DNA from: Ravibacter sp964559125
Lineage (GTDB): Bacteria; Bacteroidota; Bacteroidia; Cytophagales; Spirosomataceae
NCBI GenBank assembly: GCA_964559125.1
Contig: CAZLGW010000029.1
Location: forward strand, 1 to 64,000
Length of the DNA stretch: 64,000 nt
Direction of reading: 5' to 3'
Below the pieces are notes generated by a model. That model was not told where the DNA came from. It made no database searches and worked only from the letters and a program-made list of their open reading frames with translations. Numbering within the stretch: position 1 is the stretch's first letter; each line of letters opens with the position of its first letter. Shown one piece after another: positions 1 to 9,309 of this stretch. The position numbers and the translations under genes are program-made.

Positions 1-618
1 TATGCCCCGAGAGGGTCGCCTATAGTACCTGGCTCCGGAAGCGGTATTTTAAGAGCAAGTAAAGACCTTTTTCAACGGTATTCAGCCAATGACAAAAGAA
101 AGTCCGTCACTTTTTTAACTGAATACGTTCATCCCGTTAACGGGCAGACCGTTGAACTATCTATCGACGACCCGGATCCTGCAAAAGCCATTTCTTTCTG
201 GAAGCTTGCGGATCTGACCGCCGCTACGTCGGGAGGTGCTGCCAAAAGCTTTCCGCTCCTTCGTTATTCCGATATTCTCCTGATGTATGCTGAAGCCCTC
301 AACCATTCTGATAACGGTCCGTCGGAAGCTGCTTACAATGCGCTTAATCAGGTACGCCGGAGAGCCGGCCTGGAACCACTGTCAGGTCTGACCAGGGAGC
401 AGTTTAACGAGGCCGTACTGGCAGAAAGGAGGCTGGAGCTCTGCTTTGAAGGGCACCGCTGGTTCGATCTGGTAAGGACAGGACGGCTTGTAGATGCGGT
501 AAAAAGTGAGAATAGTTTTTCCCGGAATACTGTTATCCAGCCTTTTCATGTACTCTTTCCCATACCTCAGAGGGAGATGGACGCAAACGCTCAGCTGAGC
601 CAAAACCAAGGGTATTAA
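1..618 (+). CDS. SusD/RagB family lipoprotein, 3' part only
   Basis: The reading frame is open from the first base of the window to the stop at 616-618, so about 205 C-terminal residues of a protein near 500 residues are seen. Family hallmarks are the LLRYSDILLMYAEALN stretch, the NQVRRRAG motif, the LAERRLELCFEGHRWFDLVRTG segment and the closing LFPIPQREMDANAQLSQNQGY, all typical of the SusD C-terminal region. SusD proteins are surface lipoproteins that cap a SusC TonB-dependent channel and bind glycan. The signal peptide and the partner susC must lie upstream. The next gene starts 11 bases downstream, so the two are likely co-transcribed. Confidence 0.95.
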   Translation, partial: YAPRGSPIVPGSGSGILRASKDLFQRYSANDKRKSVTFLTEYVHPVNGQTVELSIDDPDPAKAISFWKLADLTAATSGGAAKSFPLLRYSDILLMYAEALNHSDNGPSEAAYNALNQVRRRAGLEPLSGLTREQFNEAVLAERRLELCFEGHRWFDLVRTGRLVDAVKSENSFSRNTVIQPFHVLFPIPQREMDANAQLSQNQGY

Positions 619-629
619 TTATTTTCTTT

Positions 630-2279
630 ATGATATCTCCGCTTCGTTTTCTCAGGTTTGCCGCCATTTTTATTACCGCAACCACGCTTTTCGGGTTTTT
701 ATTTATCGCTCCTGCCAAAACATACGACATCGTTGTCTATGGCGGGTCGTCGGGCGGCTTTACTGCTGCTATCCAGGCAGCCGCTTCAGGAAAGAAAGTA
801 GCGCTTTTAGAGCCCTCGCTTCATGTGGGGGGCATGAACGTGGAAGGACTGGGCGGTACGGATATTGACAATCACAGGGAGTTTCAGAACAGTCCTGCCG
901 TTGGCGGACTGGCTCTGGAGTTCTACCGCCGCATCGCCAGGGCTTATCACCGGGAGAAAGAATTTGAGGGAATGCTTAAAAACCGGAAAAAGGAGCCTGC
1001 ATTATGGCGTTTTGAGCCGGGCATTGCTGAAAAGGTAATTCATGACTGGTTGAAGGAATATGCCATCGATGTGATAACGGGGGCTGTTTTGAAAGAAGGA
1101 AAGAAAGGTGTAAAAAAGAAGGGCAACCGGATTGTTTCCATCGCTACGGACAGGGGCGTTTTCCGGGGCAAGGTGTTTATTGATGCTACTATCGAAGGCG
1201 ATCTGCTCGCCGCTGCGGGGGTTTCTTTCGCCATCGGAAGGGAGGCCAACTCGGTTTATAATGAAACCAAAAATGGTATCAGGGAGCATACAACCCATAA
1301 CCAGCTCGCAGTGAAAGTAGATCCTTATAAGATACCCGGCAACCCTTCAGGTGGCTTGATCTTCGGGGTGTCGGAAGAACCATTAGGTATACCCGGTTCG
1401 GGCGATCATCGCCTGCAGGCTTACTGTTTCAGGGTATGCCTGACCGATAACCCGGAGAACCGGCTTCCTTTACCCAGGCCCGGAGACTATGACAGGAGCC
1501 GCTACGAGCTGTTTGAGAGATACCTGAAAGCCGGGGGAAAGCTCTACCGGCCCGGCGCTTCCCTCCCCAACCGGAAGACCGATTTCAATGGCGGGCGTGA
1601 CGTGTCCCATAACCTGAACGGCATGAATTACGAATACCCGGGAGGAAGCTACAAAAAGCGCAGGGAGATTATCGATTTTCACCGAAACTATACACAGGGA
1701 CTTTTCTATTTCCTGGCCAATGACCCGGAAATAGGAAAGCTTGATCCCGATCTGCAAACGGCCTGGTCGCAGTGGGGACTCGCAAAGGATGAATTTACCG
1801 ACAACGGCGGCTGGCCCCGGATCTTTTATGTGCGCGATGCCCGCCGTATGGTATCGGATTATGTGATAACAGAACACCACGTCAAAAAAGACAATCCCGT
1901 TCCGGTGGAAGATCCTGTCGGGATGGCTTACTGGCCTCCTGATGTGCATAATGTCCGGGCTATGGTCAGAGACGGATATGTGTATAACGAAGGATTTGTA
2001 TTCGGCGGAAACGACTGGATCCCTTTTGGAGTGTCGTACCGGGCGCTGGTGCCCAGGGTTTCGGAATGTGCCAATCTTTTAACCCCGACCTGCCCGTCGT
2101 CAAGCCATATTGCCTATGGAGCAATAAGAATCGAATTTACCTTTATGGCGTTAGGTCAAGCCTGCGGATATGCCGCGGCCATGGCTGCCGATAGCGGCCT
2201 GTCCGTACAGGAAGTGAACTACGAAACCCTGAAAGAACAACTTCTTGCAGATGGGCAGGTGCTGGCGCTGCCGAAATGA
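630..2279 (+). CDS. Secreted FAD-dependent oxidoreductase (FAD_oxidored family)
   Basis: A 549-residue protein. The first 30 residues form a hydrophobic signal sequence, placing the enzyme outside the cytoplasm. The dinucleotide-binding site follows at residues 33-52 (DIVVYGGSSGGFTAAIQAAA), with a conserved GGMNVEGLGGTD segment after it. This is the pattern of the FAD_oxidored (PF12831) proteins common in polysaccharide loci of Bacteroidota and Planctomycetes; their substrates are mostly unknown. The gene follows a SusD gene by 11 bases, and the same order (SusD, then FAD oxidoreductase) recurs at 55070-58411. The role is probably oxidation of an imported or surface carbohydrate, but this is inferred from context only. 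Confidence 0.85.
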   Translation: MISPLRFLRFAAIFITATTLFGFLFIAPAKTYDIVVYGGSSGGFTAAIQAAASGKKVALLEPSLHVGGMNVEGLGGTDIDNHREFQNSPAVGGLALEFYRRIARAYHREKEFEGMLKNRKKEPALWRFEPGIAEKVIHDWLKEYAIDVITGAVLKEGKKGVKKKGNRIVSIATDRGVFRGKVFIDATIEGDLLAAAGVSFAIGREANSVYNETKNGIREHTTHNQLAVKVDPYKIPGNPSGGLIFGVSEEPLGIPGSGDHRLQAYCFRVCLTDNPENRLPLPRPGDYDRSRYELFERYLKAGGKLYRPGASLPNRKTDFNGGRDVSHNLNGMNYEYPGGSYKKRREIIDFHRNYTQGLFYFLANDPEIGKLDPDLQTAWSQWGLAKDEFTDNGGWPRIFYVRDARRMVSDYVITEHHVKKDNPVPVEDPVGMAYWPPDVHNVRAMVRDGYVYNEGFVFGGNDWIPFGVSYRALVPRVSECANLLTPTCPSSSHIAYGAIRIEFTFMALGQACGYAAAMAADSGLSVQEVNYETLKEQLLADGQVLALPK

Positions 2280-2345
2280 CGACTTAAAATACCCGGAATT
2301 TGTGACAAAAAAATAATCGCAGATTCCGGGTAACGGGATGCTATA

Positions 2346-2465
2346 CCTCTGTGGCTCTCCCTTCAACCTCCGTGACCCTCTGTGTCCATACGGCAGGTTA
2401 CACAGAGAACCACAGAGAAATAACAGAGGACCACAGAGACGCAAAGAACACGAGAACGCACAGAG
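2346..2465. repeat. Intergenic CACAGAG repeat cluster with inverted arms
   Basis: The 246-base space between the two genes holds direct copies of an ACCACAGAG-like unit at about 10-11 base steps (near 2400, 2410, 2421 and 2431, with a further trace near 2458). CTCTGTGG at 2347-2354 can pair with CCACAGAG at 2431-2438, and CTCTGTGT at 2378-2385 with ACACAGAG at 2400-2407. Similar CACAGAG-rich intergenic repeats occur in many bacteria. No convincing reading frame or promoter was found here. Confidence 0.7.
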
Positions 2466-2525
2466 TCGATAGCTTTGTGGTAAAAAATCCCGGTAATTTC
2501 CCGGCGCTTCCGGCTTTTATACTTC

Positions 2526-4619
2526 ATGCGCAAAACAATACTCCTGCTGCCGGCAGTTGCCGCTCTTGTAATAGCCCTGCAACTTCCGGTTACCGATAAA
2601 AACTGGCCCGAATACCAGGGAGACGGTGCCCGGAGCCATTATTCGTACCTCGACCAGATAAATACTGAAAACGTATCCCTGCTCAGGCCGGCCTGGACCT
2701 ATGAATCGGGAGGAGCCGATACGGTCCAGAACCGTAGCCAGATTCAATGTAATCCGATCATTATCGACGGTGTGCTGTACGGAGTATCTGCCGACATACA
2801 AGCCTTTGCTTTAGAAGCTGCCTCCGGGAAAGAAATCTGGAAGACCAGTCTTGAAGACAACCGCGGAACCCTCAGCCGCGGCGTTTCTTATTGGACAGAC
2901 GGAAAGGACAAGAGGATCTTCTTCGGTGCCGGGAAATGGCTGCATGCGCTCGACGCCGCCACCGGCAGGCTGATCCCCACTTTCGGGGATAAGGGCCGCA
3001 TCGATCTGAAGATCGGGATCGAACGACCGGGTTCGGATAATTCGGTTTCTTCCAATACGCCCAATACCATTTATAAGAATCTTATTATCGTAGGCACCAG
3101 GGTCAATGAAAGCGAAACAGCGCTTTTAGGCGATATCCGCGCCTATGATACGCGCTCAGGCAAACTCGTCTGGACTTTTAAAACCATCCCTGACAAAAGC
3201 GACCCTGAGGCTTATAAGACCTGGGTGCCCGAAGCTCCCCGGCAACGGATTGGCGGTGCAAATACCTGGATGGGAATGGCTATCGACAGGGACCTCGGCA
3301 TCGTCTATGCACCTACCGGCTCAGCAGCCTATGATTTCTGGGGAGGCAACCGTGCGGGCGATAATCTCTACGCCAATTGCCTCCTTGCCCTGGACGCCGC
3401 TACCGGGAAAAAACGCTGGCATTACCAGCTGGTACGGCACGATATCTGGGATCGCGACCCCCCGACTACCCCTAACCTGGTAACAGTCACCCGGAACAGC
3501 CGGAAGATCAAAGCCGTAGCAATCGTTACAAAGCAGGGCCACACCTTTGTTTTCGACCGGCTAACGGGCGAACCGGTCTTCCCGATCGATGAAGTCGCTT
3601 TCCCGCAGGACGGAGTAGAAGGAGAAAAACCGGCCGCCACTCAGCCAATTCCGAGGCTCCCCCTACCGTTTACACGGCAAGGATTTACGGCAAAAGACTT
3701 CAATCCTTTTGTCGAGGACCGTGATTCGCTAGAAAACCTGCTGAGAAATGGGCGTACGGGAGGCCCTTATATTCCGATCACCGAAAAAATGACGGTATTT
3801 TTTCCCGGAACAGACGGCGGGGCGCAATGGGGCGGGGCGGCGGCCGACCCGGAGGGTATTCTGTATGTGCCGGCAAAAGAACTACCGGTATATACCTCTC
3901 TCATTCCTGCTGAAACTGCCGCGCAGGGATCAGGCGGGGAAAAGCTCTACGGAATGTACTGTGCGTCCTGTCATGGAGCCGACAGGAAAGGAAACCATGA
4001 CGGATCCTATCCTTCCGTTATCTCACTACAGAATAAAATGACCTCTGCCCAACTGGAGGAGCTGCTCAAAACGGGGCGGGGGATGATGCCTTCTTTCTCC
4101 CATATCTCACAGCAGGAACAAAAAGCGATTTCCGATTTTCTTTTCCAGAAGGTATCTCATGAAAAAGTAGCGGTGTCGCAAAAAAAGGTCATTCCCTTCC
4201 AGCACACAGGGTATAACCGGTGGTACCATAAAGGCTACCCCGTCAGCACACCGCCCTGGGGTACGCTCACGGCTGTCGATCTGAATACCGGCGGCCACAA
4301 ATGGCAGGTTCCGCTGGGCGAATACCCGGAGCTTACCCAAAAAGGGATCCCACCTACCGGCACCGACAACTACGGCGGCCCGGTAGCTACAGCAGGAAAC
4401 GTGATTTTTATTGCGGCCACCCGCGATGAGAAAATCCGAGCTTTCGACCGGCGAACCGGCAACAAGCTCTGGGAACACCCGCTGCCGGCCGCCGGTTATG
4501 CCACTCCCGCCACTTACATGATAAACGGTCGCCAATACGTGGTGATCGCCTGCGGCGGTGGTAAGCTCAATACGAAATCGGGGAGTAAATACGTGGCGTT
4601 TTCCCTCCCGGATCACTAA
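2526..4619 (+). CDS. PQQ-dependent dehydrogenase with inserted cytochrome c domain
   Basis: A 697-residue quinoprotein. A signal sequence covers residues 1-20, followed by the NWPEYQGDGARSHYS opening typical of PQQ propeller dehydrogenases and by repeated W-motif blades such as LDAATGKKRWHYQ. A heme c motif, C479-A-S-C482-H483, sits in a c-type domain inserted before the last blades, with GMMPSF as a likely axial-Met region. The enzyme would oxidise a sugar or alcohol in the periplasm and pass electrons through its heme to the respiratory chain. PQQ synthesis genes are not in the window. The gene is alone on its transcript side, 246 bases after an FAD oxidoreductase, which hints at an oxidative sugar-processing pair. 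Substrate unknown. Confidence 0.92.
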   Translation: MRKTILLLPAVAALVIALQLPVTDKNWPEYQGDGARSHYSYLDQINTENVSLLRPAWTYESGGADTVQNRSQIQCNPIIIDGVLYGVSADIQAFALEAASGKEIWKTSLEDNRGTLSRGVSYWTDGKDKRIFFGAGKWLHALDAATGRLIPTFGDKGRIDLKIGIERPGSDNSVSSNTPNTIYKNLIIVGTRVNESETALLGDIRAYDTRSGKLVWTFKTIPDKSDPEAYKTWVPEAPRQRIGGANTWMGMAIDRDLGIVYAPTGSAAYDFWGGNRAGDNLYANCLLALDAATGKKRWHYQLVRHDIWDRDPPTTPNLVTVTRNSRKIKAVAIVTKQGHTFVFDRLTGEPVFPIDEVAFPQDGVEGEKPAATQPIPRLPLPFTRQGFTAKDFNPFVEDRDSLENLLRNGRTGGPYIPITEKMTVFFPGTDGGAQWGGAAADPEGILYVPAKELPVYTSLIPAETAAQGSGGEKLYGMYCASCHGADRKGNHDGSYPSVISLQNKMTSAQLEELLKTGRGMMPSFSHISQQEQKAISDFLFQKVSHEKVAVSQKKVIPFQHTGYNRWYHKGYPVSTPPWGTLTAVDLNTGGHKWQVPLGEYPELTQKGIPPTGTDNYGGPVATAGNVIFIAATRDEKIRAFDRRTGNKLWEHPLPAAGYATPATYMINGRQYVVIACGGGKLNTKSGSKYVAFSLPDH

Positions 4620-4657
4620 TTTTGCCGCATTAAAGGCAAAATACCTTTCAGACCTAT

Positions 4658-6238
4658 ATGAAGCTGCTCGATGTGCAACTGGCTCCGGAAATCGCGCTGG
4701 ACCAGGAAAGATTTGAAGAATTCGTCAGGGGAAAATTTTCTGTAAAACCGGGGGAAAAGCTGGGAATCCGGAAGATCCGCCAATCTATCGATGCCCGCTC
4801 CCGGCAGGTGAAAGTCTCCGTAAAAGCTGAAATATATATTAATGAAACGCCTCCCAACCTTCTGACTACGGATCAGAAGTACGGTGACGTATCGCGGGCC
4901 AGGCCCGTTATCATCGTAGGCGCCGGCCCCGCAGGGCTTTTTGCCGCGCTGAGACTGATCGAACACGGGTTGAAGCCTGTTATACTGGAACGGGGAAAGG
5001 ACGTAAGGGCTCGCCGGCGGGATCTGGCAGCTATCAATAAGGAGCACGTCGTCAATCCCGATTCAAACTATTGCTTCGGCGAAGGTGGAGCCGGCACCTA
5101 TTCCGACGGCAAGCTCTACACACGCTCCAATAAACGTGGCGACATCAAACGGATCCTGGAGATCCTGGTCAGGCATGGCGCTACCGAGCAGATCCTGATC
5201 GATGCCCATCCCCATATCGGTACCAACAAGCTGCCGGTCATTATACAGGCGATCAGGGAAACCATTATTAAAGCAGGGGGAGAAATACATTTCAATTCCA
5301 GGGTTGAGGAATTTCTCATTGACGGCGACCGTCTGAAAGGCGTAGCTACCGCCGACGGACGTGAGTTTACCGGAACGGCCGTTATCCTCGCCACAGGCCA
5401 TTCTGCCAGGGATATCTTCGAAAAGCTTCACCGGCAGGATATTCTCATCGAAAACAAACCCTTTGCAATGGGGATCAGGATAGAGCACCCGCAGACACTG
5501 ATCGACCGTATCCAATACCACTGCAGCGCTGACCGGGGCCCTTACCTACCTGCTGCAGCGTATAGCCTTGTGACGCAGACCATGACAGGAGGCATCCAAA
5601 GGGGAGTATTTTCTTTCTGCATGTGCCCGGGTGGGTTTATCGTCCCGGCGGCCACGGCTCCCGGAGAGGTAGTCGTAAACGGTATGTCTCCTTCAAGACG
5701 GGATTCTGAATTTGCGAATTCCGGCATCGTGGTGGCGGTCACGGAAGAAGACGTAAAGCCCTACCTGAAAGATTACGGTGCACTCGCAGGTATGGAGCTT
5801 CAGCGCAGGATCGAGCAAAAAGCATGCAGCGTAGCAGGAGCTACGCAGACAGCGCCGGCCCAGCTAGCGCTTGATTTTGTACGTAAAAAGCCATCTCAAA
5901 ACCTCCAGCCGGCCTCCTACCAACCCGGCCTTGCACCGGTTCCGCTCGAAGCGTATCTCCCTGAATGGATCACCGGATCGCTCCGGGCAGGCCTGGAGGA
6001 TTTCGGCCGGAAAATGAAAGGCTACCTGACCAACGAGGCGATCCTTGTCGGGGTCGAAAGCAGGACCTCCTCACCCGTCAAAATCCCCAGAGATAGCGAT
6101 ACCTGCGAACATCCCCGGCTTAAGGGCCTGATCCCCTGCGGAGAAGGCGCGGGCTATGCAGGAGGAATTATGTCGGCGGCAATGGACGGGGAGCGCTGTG
6201 CAGATGCGGTTGTGAAATACGGGATACGGGTTTCATAG
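4658..6238 (+). CDS. NAD(P)/FAD-dependent dehydrogenase (COG2509-like)
   Basis: A 526-residue cytoplasmic flavoprotein without a signal peptide. Residues 1-80 are the small N-terminal domain found in this family, followed by the FAD-binding motif VGAGPAG around residues 87-93 and the family signature FGEGGAGTYSDGKLYTR. The C-terminus carries GLIPCGEGAGYAGGIMSAAMDG, the FAD-contact block. The physiological reaction of this family is not established. The stop overlaps the stop end of the convergent sulfatase gene by 6 bases (6233-6238), leaving no room for a terminator. A decayed copy of its last segment lies at 14912-14994. Confidence 0.9.
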   Translation: MKLLDVQLAPEIALDQERFEEFVRGKFSVKPGEKLGIRKIRQSIDARSRQVKVSVKAEIYINETPPNLLTTDQKYGDVSRARPVIIVGAGPAGLFAALRLIEHGLKPVILERGKDVRARRRDLAAINKEHVVNPDSNYCFGEGGAGTYSDGKLYTRSNKRGDIKRILEILVRHGATEQILIDAHPHIGTNKLPVIIQAIRETIIKAGGEIHFNSRVEEFLIDGDRLKGVATADGREFTGTAVILATGHSARDIFEKLHRQDILIENKPFAMGIRIEHPQTLIDRIQYHCSADRGPYLPAAAYSLVTQTMTGGIQRGVFSFCMCPGGFIVPAATAPGEVVVNGMSPSRRDSEFANSGIVVAVTEEDVKPYLKDYGALAGMELQRRIEQKACSVAGATQTAPAQLALDFVRKKPSQNLQPASYQPGLAPVPLEAYLPEWITGSLRAGLEDFGRKMKGYLTNEAILVGVESRTSSPVKIPRDSDTCEHPRLKGLIPCGEGAGYAGGIMSAAMDGERCADAVVKYGIRVS

Positions 6239-7765
6239 TTCATCCGGCCATTTCGCGGCAGCTCCGGTACTCCGGTAAACAGGCATTTGCGCATCCCATC
6301 CCTTGAGTTTTTCGGTGAGCTCCCTGGCAAGCTCATTCCGTTTGGCGACGTTGGTCCCCGCCATATCTCTTTCCTCCCCGATATCTTCGGCCAGGTTGTA
6401 AAGCGATAGCTTCCGGTCTTTCATTGAGTAGATAAGCTTCCACGAACCTTTACGTATGGCGCTGTAATAATTGATTCCCGGACCGTCGCCTCCCGTCCAT
6501 TTATTGGGGAAATGCCAAACCAACGACCGGTTTTCATCTCTTTGTAACGGATCGCGGAGATAGCGCACAAAGCTCAGGCCGTCGATCTGTTGCAAAGGCT
6601 TCCTGCCGGTAGCCGAAGCGATTTCCAAAATCGTCGGGAAGAAATCCTCGATCACGACATACTGCCCGCAGATACTGCCTGCTTTCGTCACACCCGGCCA
6701 GCTCACCAGCATGGGTTCCCTGATACCCCCTTCGTGCATCGACCCTTTCCCTACTTTTAACGGGAGATTGTGCGTATGAGGCTGTCCTCCGCGAGGCGGA
6801 ACACGGCTAAGTCCCCCGTTATCCGACATGAAAATTACAACTGTATTCTTTTCCAGGTGGTTTTTCTCCAGGAAATCAAGCAGGTCTCCCAGGCTTTTAT
6901 CCATTCCCTCTACCAGCGACGCATACCTTGCCTCGACAGAATCCAGGCCCGCTTCCAGGTATTTCCCGTAGTAACGGGCATCGGCCTGGATAGGGGTATG
7001 CACCGCATAATGCGCCATGTACAGGAAAAATGGCTTTTTCTCTCTTACAGGCTGCTGCAAAGCCTTCATTGCTTCCAATGTCAACGCCTCGGAAAGAAAC
7101 ACTTCCGACCCATAATATTCCTGTAAACCCGGAACTGCGTGATAGGTCATCTTCCCGGGCATGTTCCCGTAGTTCTGGCTACCCTGGTAGCTTTGCGGAT
7201 GGCCGGCGGCATGTCCGGCGATATTCACCAGGAACCCGAGGTTGGCCGGATTGGCGCCGGGGGTCCCCATCGACCCCCAGTGCGCCTTTCCTACATGTAT
7301 CGTATAGTAGCCTTCCTCCTTCAGCAACTGAGGGAGAGGCGTACCGTAAACGGTGCCGGGGATTCCTTCTAAGGGACTGAACCCGTTAAGATTCCAGGCT
7401 ACCGGCTCAAAGACATCATCTTTGGCATCCGTACTGTTGTCCCGCACCATATGCGTCCAGTTCGTGACCCTGTGACGGGCAGCGTTCATACCCGTAAGCA
7501 GGCTTACCCTGGTTGGAGAACAAAGAGGCGTTGCATAGGCATTGGTAAATTTCATGCCTTTACCGGCAAGCCTTTCCATATTGGGGGTATGATATCGCCT
7601 GTTGAGCGGGGTGGTTTCGGTGAAAAAGGGTACAGACGTATCCTGCCAACCCATATCATCCACCATAAAGAGCACGATATTGGGCTTTGCGTTATTTCCT
7701 GCCTGAGATAACGACTCCCCGTATCCTGAAACCAGGAGCAATAATGCGAGCATTGAATTCTTCAT
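6233..7765 (-). CDS. Secreted formylglycine-dependent sulfatase (PUL 1)
   Basis: A 510-residue arylsulfatase-family enzyme. A signal peptide spans residues 1-21; metal-binding acids are in VDDMGW (D36, D37), and C82-S-P-T-R86 is the motif in which the cysteine is matured to formylglycine. SDNGG further on is also conserved. It hydrolyses sulfate esters, here presumably on a glycan bound by the SusCD pair immediately upstream on the same strand (53-base gap). It is the last gene of the sigma-FecR-SusC-SusD-sulfatase unit. The maturation enzyme is not encoded in this window. The exact sulfate position cannot be read from the sequence. Confidence 0.95.
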   Translation of the reverse strand: MKNSMLALLLLVSGYGESLSQAGNNAKPNIVLFMVDDMGWQDTSVPFFTETTPLNRRYHTPNMERLAGKGMKFTNAYATPLCSPTRVSLLTGMNAARHRVTNWTHMVRDNSTDAKDDVFEPVAWNLNGFSPLEGIPGTVYGTPLPQLLKEEGYYTIHVGKAHWGSMGTPGANPANLGFLVNIAGHAAGHPQSYQGSQNYGNMPGKMTYHAVPGLQEYYGSEVFLSEALTLEAMKALQQPVREKKPFFLYMAHYAVHTPIQADARYYGKYLEAGLDSVEARYASLVEGMDKSLGDLLDFLEKNHLEKNTVVIFMSDNGGLSRVPPRGGQPHTHNLPLKVGKGSMHEGGIREPMLVSWPGVTKAGSICGQYVVIEDFFPTILEIASATGRKPLQQIDGLSFVRYLRDPLQRDENRSLVWHFPNKWTGGDGPGINYYSAIRKGSWKLIYSMKDRKLSLYNLAEDIGEERDMAGTNVAKRNELARELTEKLKGWDAQMPVYRSTGAAAKWPDEL

Positions 7766-7818
7766 AAATTTCCTGTTTTAAAACGCCGCGACGATCTGGG
7801 CATAAGGCCGGCCTGACT

Positions 7819-9297
7819 TCAATAGCCGGAATTTTGCTCCAGGTTTTTGTTGGCATCCCGCTGCTGCTGCGGTATCGGGAAAAGTACCTGGTAGTCTTTG
7901 GCATCCCATCCTCTTTCTCTTGCGCCCGAAATGTATTTTCCATGCCTGATCAGGTCCTCCCGGCGTAACCCTTCGGAGTAAAATTCCCGTCCCCTCTCTG
8001 CCAGCAGGAAATCTCTCAGCGCTTCTTTGGTAGGGTAGTCCGACAGGGTTATTTCGGAAGCCTTTGCACGCCTGCGTACCTGGTTGATCAGGTCGACTGC
8101 CTCTGCAGCAGGCCCGTTCAGCTCGTTCAGGGCCTCTGCCCTGCACAGCAGGATGTCGGCAAGCCTGATGTAAACAATGTCATTGCCGTTGTGTTCGGCC
8201 ACAGCATTCGGATCCGGGATATATTTGAAGCTCCTGGCATTATCCAGAGCCCTGCCCGAAGCGTCTTCCAGCAGCTCTACGGTCCTTCCGCTCATATCTG
8301 TGTAGTTTGTAATAATAAGCTTTCTCCTTTCATCGGCTGCATCGAAAATTTTATAAAAAGCCGTGTACGTCCTGAACTGCGCCCCGAAGTTCGTCCAGTT
8401 TGACTGGATCGGGTAATTGGGAGGGAATGCATGGGGCATGTAGTTATTCTGGTAACCTGCCTGCGCTATGCACGGCGCCCTGTAAATGTACTCCCTGTTG
8501 GATTCTCCTTCTATCGAAAACATGGTAGTGTAATCGGGATACAGGGAGTAATAGTTAAGATCCATTACCATTTTAGCGGTTTCCGCCACTTTAGCCCAGT
8601 TCTTTTCGAGCAGGTAAAGCTTGGTCAGAACGCCGAGGGCGGCGCCCTTGCTTGCCCGGCCTATCGGTTCTTCGGCTACCGGGAGCTTCTCCGCTGCAAA
8701 CTCAAGGTCCCCGATCATATAACTTACAAACCGCTCCTTACCGGCGCGGGGTGTTTCCTGGCCGATCGCTTCGATCTCGTCAGGAGATGCTCCTGCGGGG
8801 ATCTCAATAATGGGTGTCGGGCCAAAAAGGTTGTAGAGATAATAGTAGCAGGAAGCCCTTATAAATCTCGCTTCGGCCCTGATAAGATCGACCGTACCGG
8901 CATCCAGTCCCTGCAGGTCATTGGCGACATCGAGTACCGTATTGGCACTGGCGATAGCCTGGTACATTTTCACCCAGAACGAATTGAGAAGGCCCTCATC
9001 AACAGGCCAGGTAAATCGTATGAACGGAATGGCCGTAGCCTCTAGTCCTCCGCCCGTCTCCCACGACACGTCTGTCGTAAATTCGTTAAACAGGAATGTG
9101 TAATTGCGGCTGTCGTAAGCAACTATTCTCGACCGTGCGTAAGCGCCTGTAAGCAAAGCGTCTACCCCCGACCTATCTTTAAGAAACTGCGACGGATCGT
9201 ATTCCGTATACACTTCTTCCTTCAAAAAATCATCACACGAGGTAGTGGCGAGCATCAGCACAGCCATCATCCCGATCAGTTTATTATTCCATTTCAT
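7819..9297 (-). CDS. SusD/RagB family glycan-binding lipoprotein (PUL 1)
   Basis: A 492-residue protein with a lipoprotein signal ending at C21 (ATTSC-DDFL), giving a lipid-anchored surface protein. Helical TPR-like segments include ARFIRASCYYYLYNLFG. The C-terminal signature NQVRRRA, LLAERGREFYSEG and QVLFPIPQQQRDANKNLEQNSGY is clear. Its start lies 12 bases after the stop of the SusC gene, the standard susC-susD order. It would capture oligosaccharide and pass it to the SusC channel. Confidence 0.96.
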   Translation of the reverse strand: MKWNNKLIGMMAVLMLATTSCDDFLKEEVYTEYDPSQFLKDRSGVDALLTGAYARSRIVAYDSRNYTFLFNEFTTDVSWETGGGLEATAIPFIRFTWPVDEGLLNSFWVKMYQAIASANTVLDVANDLQGLDAGTVDLIRAEARFIRASCYYYLYNLFGPTPIIEIPAGASPDEIEAIGQETPRAGKERFVSYMIGDLEFAAEKLPVAEEPIGRASKGAALGVLTKLYLLEKNWAKVAETAKMVMDLNYYSLYPDYTTMFSIEGESNREYIYRAPCIAQAGYQNNYMPHAFPPNYPIQSNWTNFGAQFRTYTAFYKIFDAADERRKLIITNYTDMSGRTVELLEDASGRALDNARSFKYIPDPNAVAEHNGNDIVYIRLADILLCRAEALNELNGPAAEAVDLINQVRRRAKASEITLSDYPTKEALRDFLLAERGREFYSEGLRREDLIRHGKYISGARERGWDAKDYQVLFPIPQQQRDANKNLEQNSGY

Positions 9298-9309
9298 GAT
9301 TTGCTGTCT

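Noticed and set aside
2351..2599. Small plus-strand frame of 82 codons before the PQQ dehydrogenase
   Set aside because: It is mostly translated CACAGAG repeat and overlaps the true dehydrogenase start.
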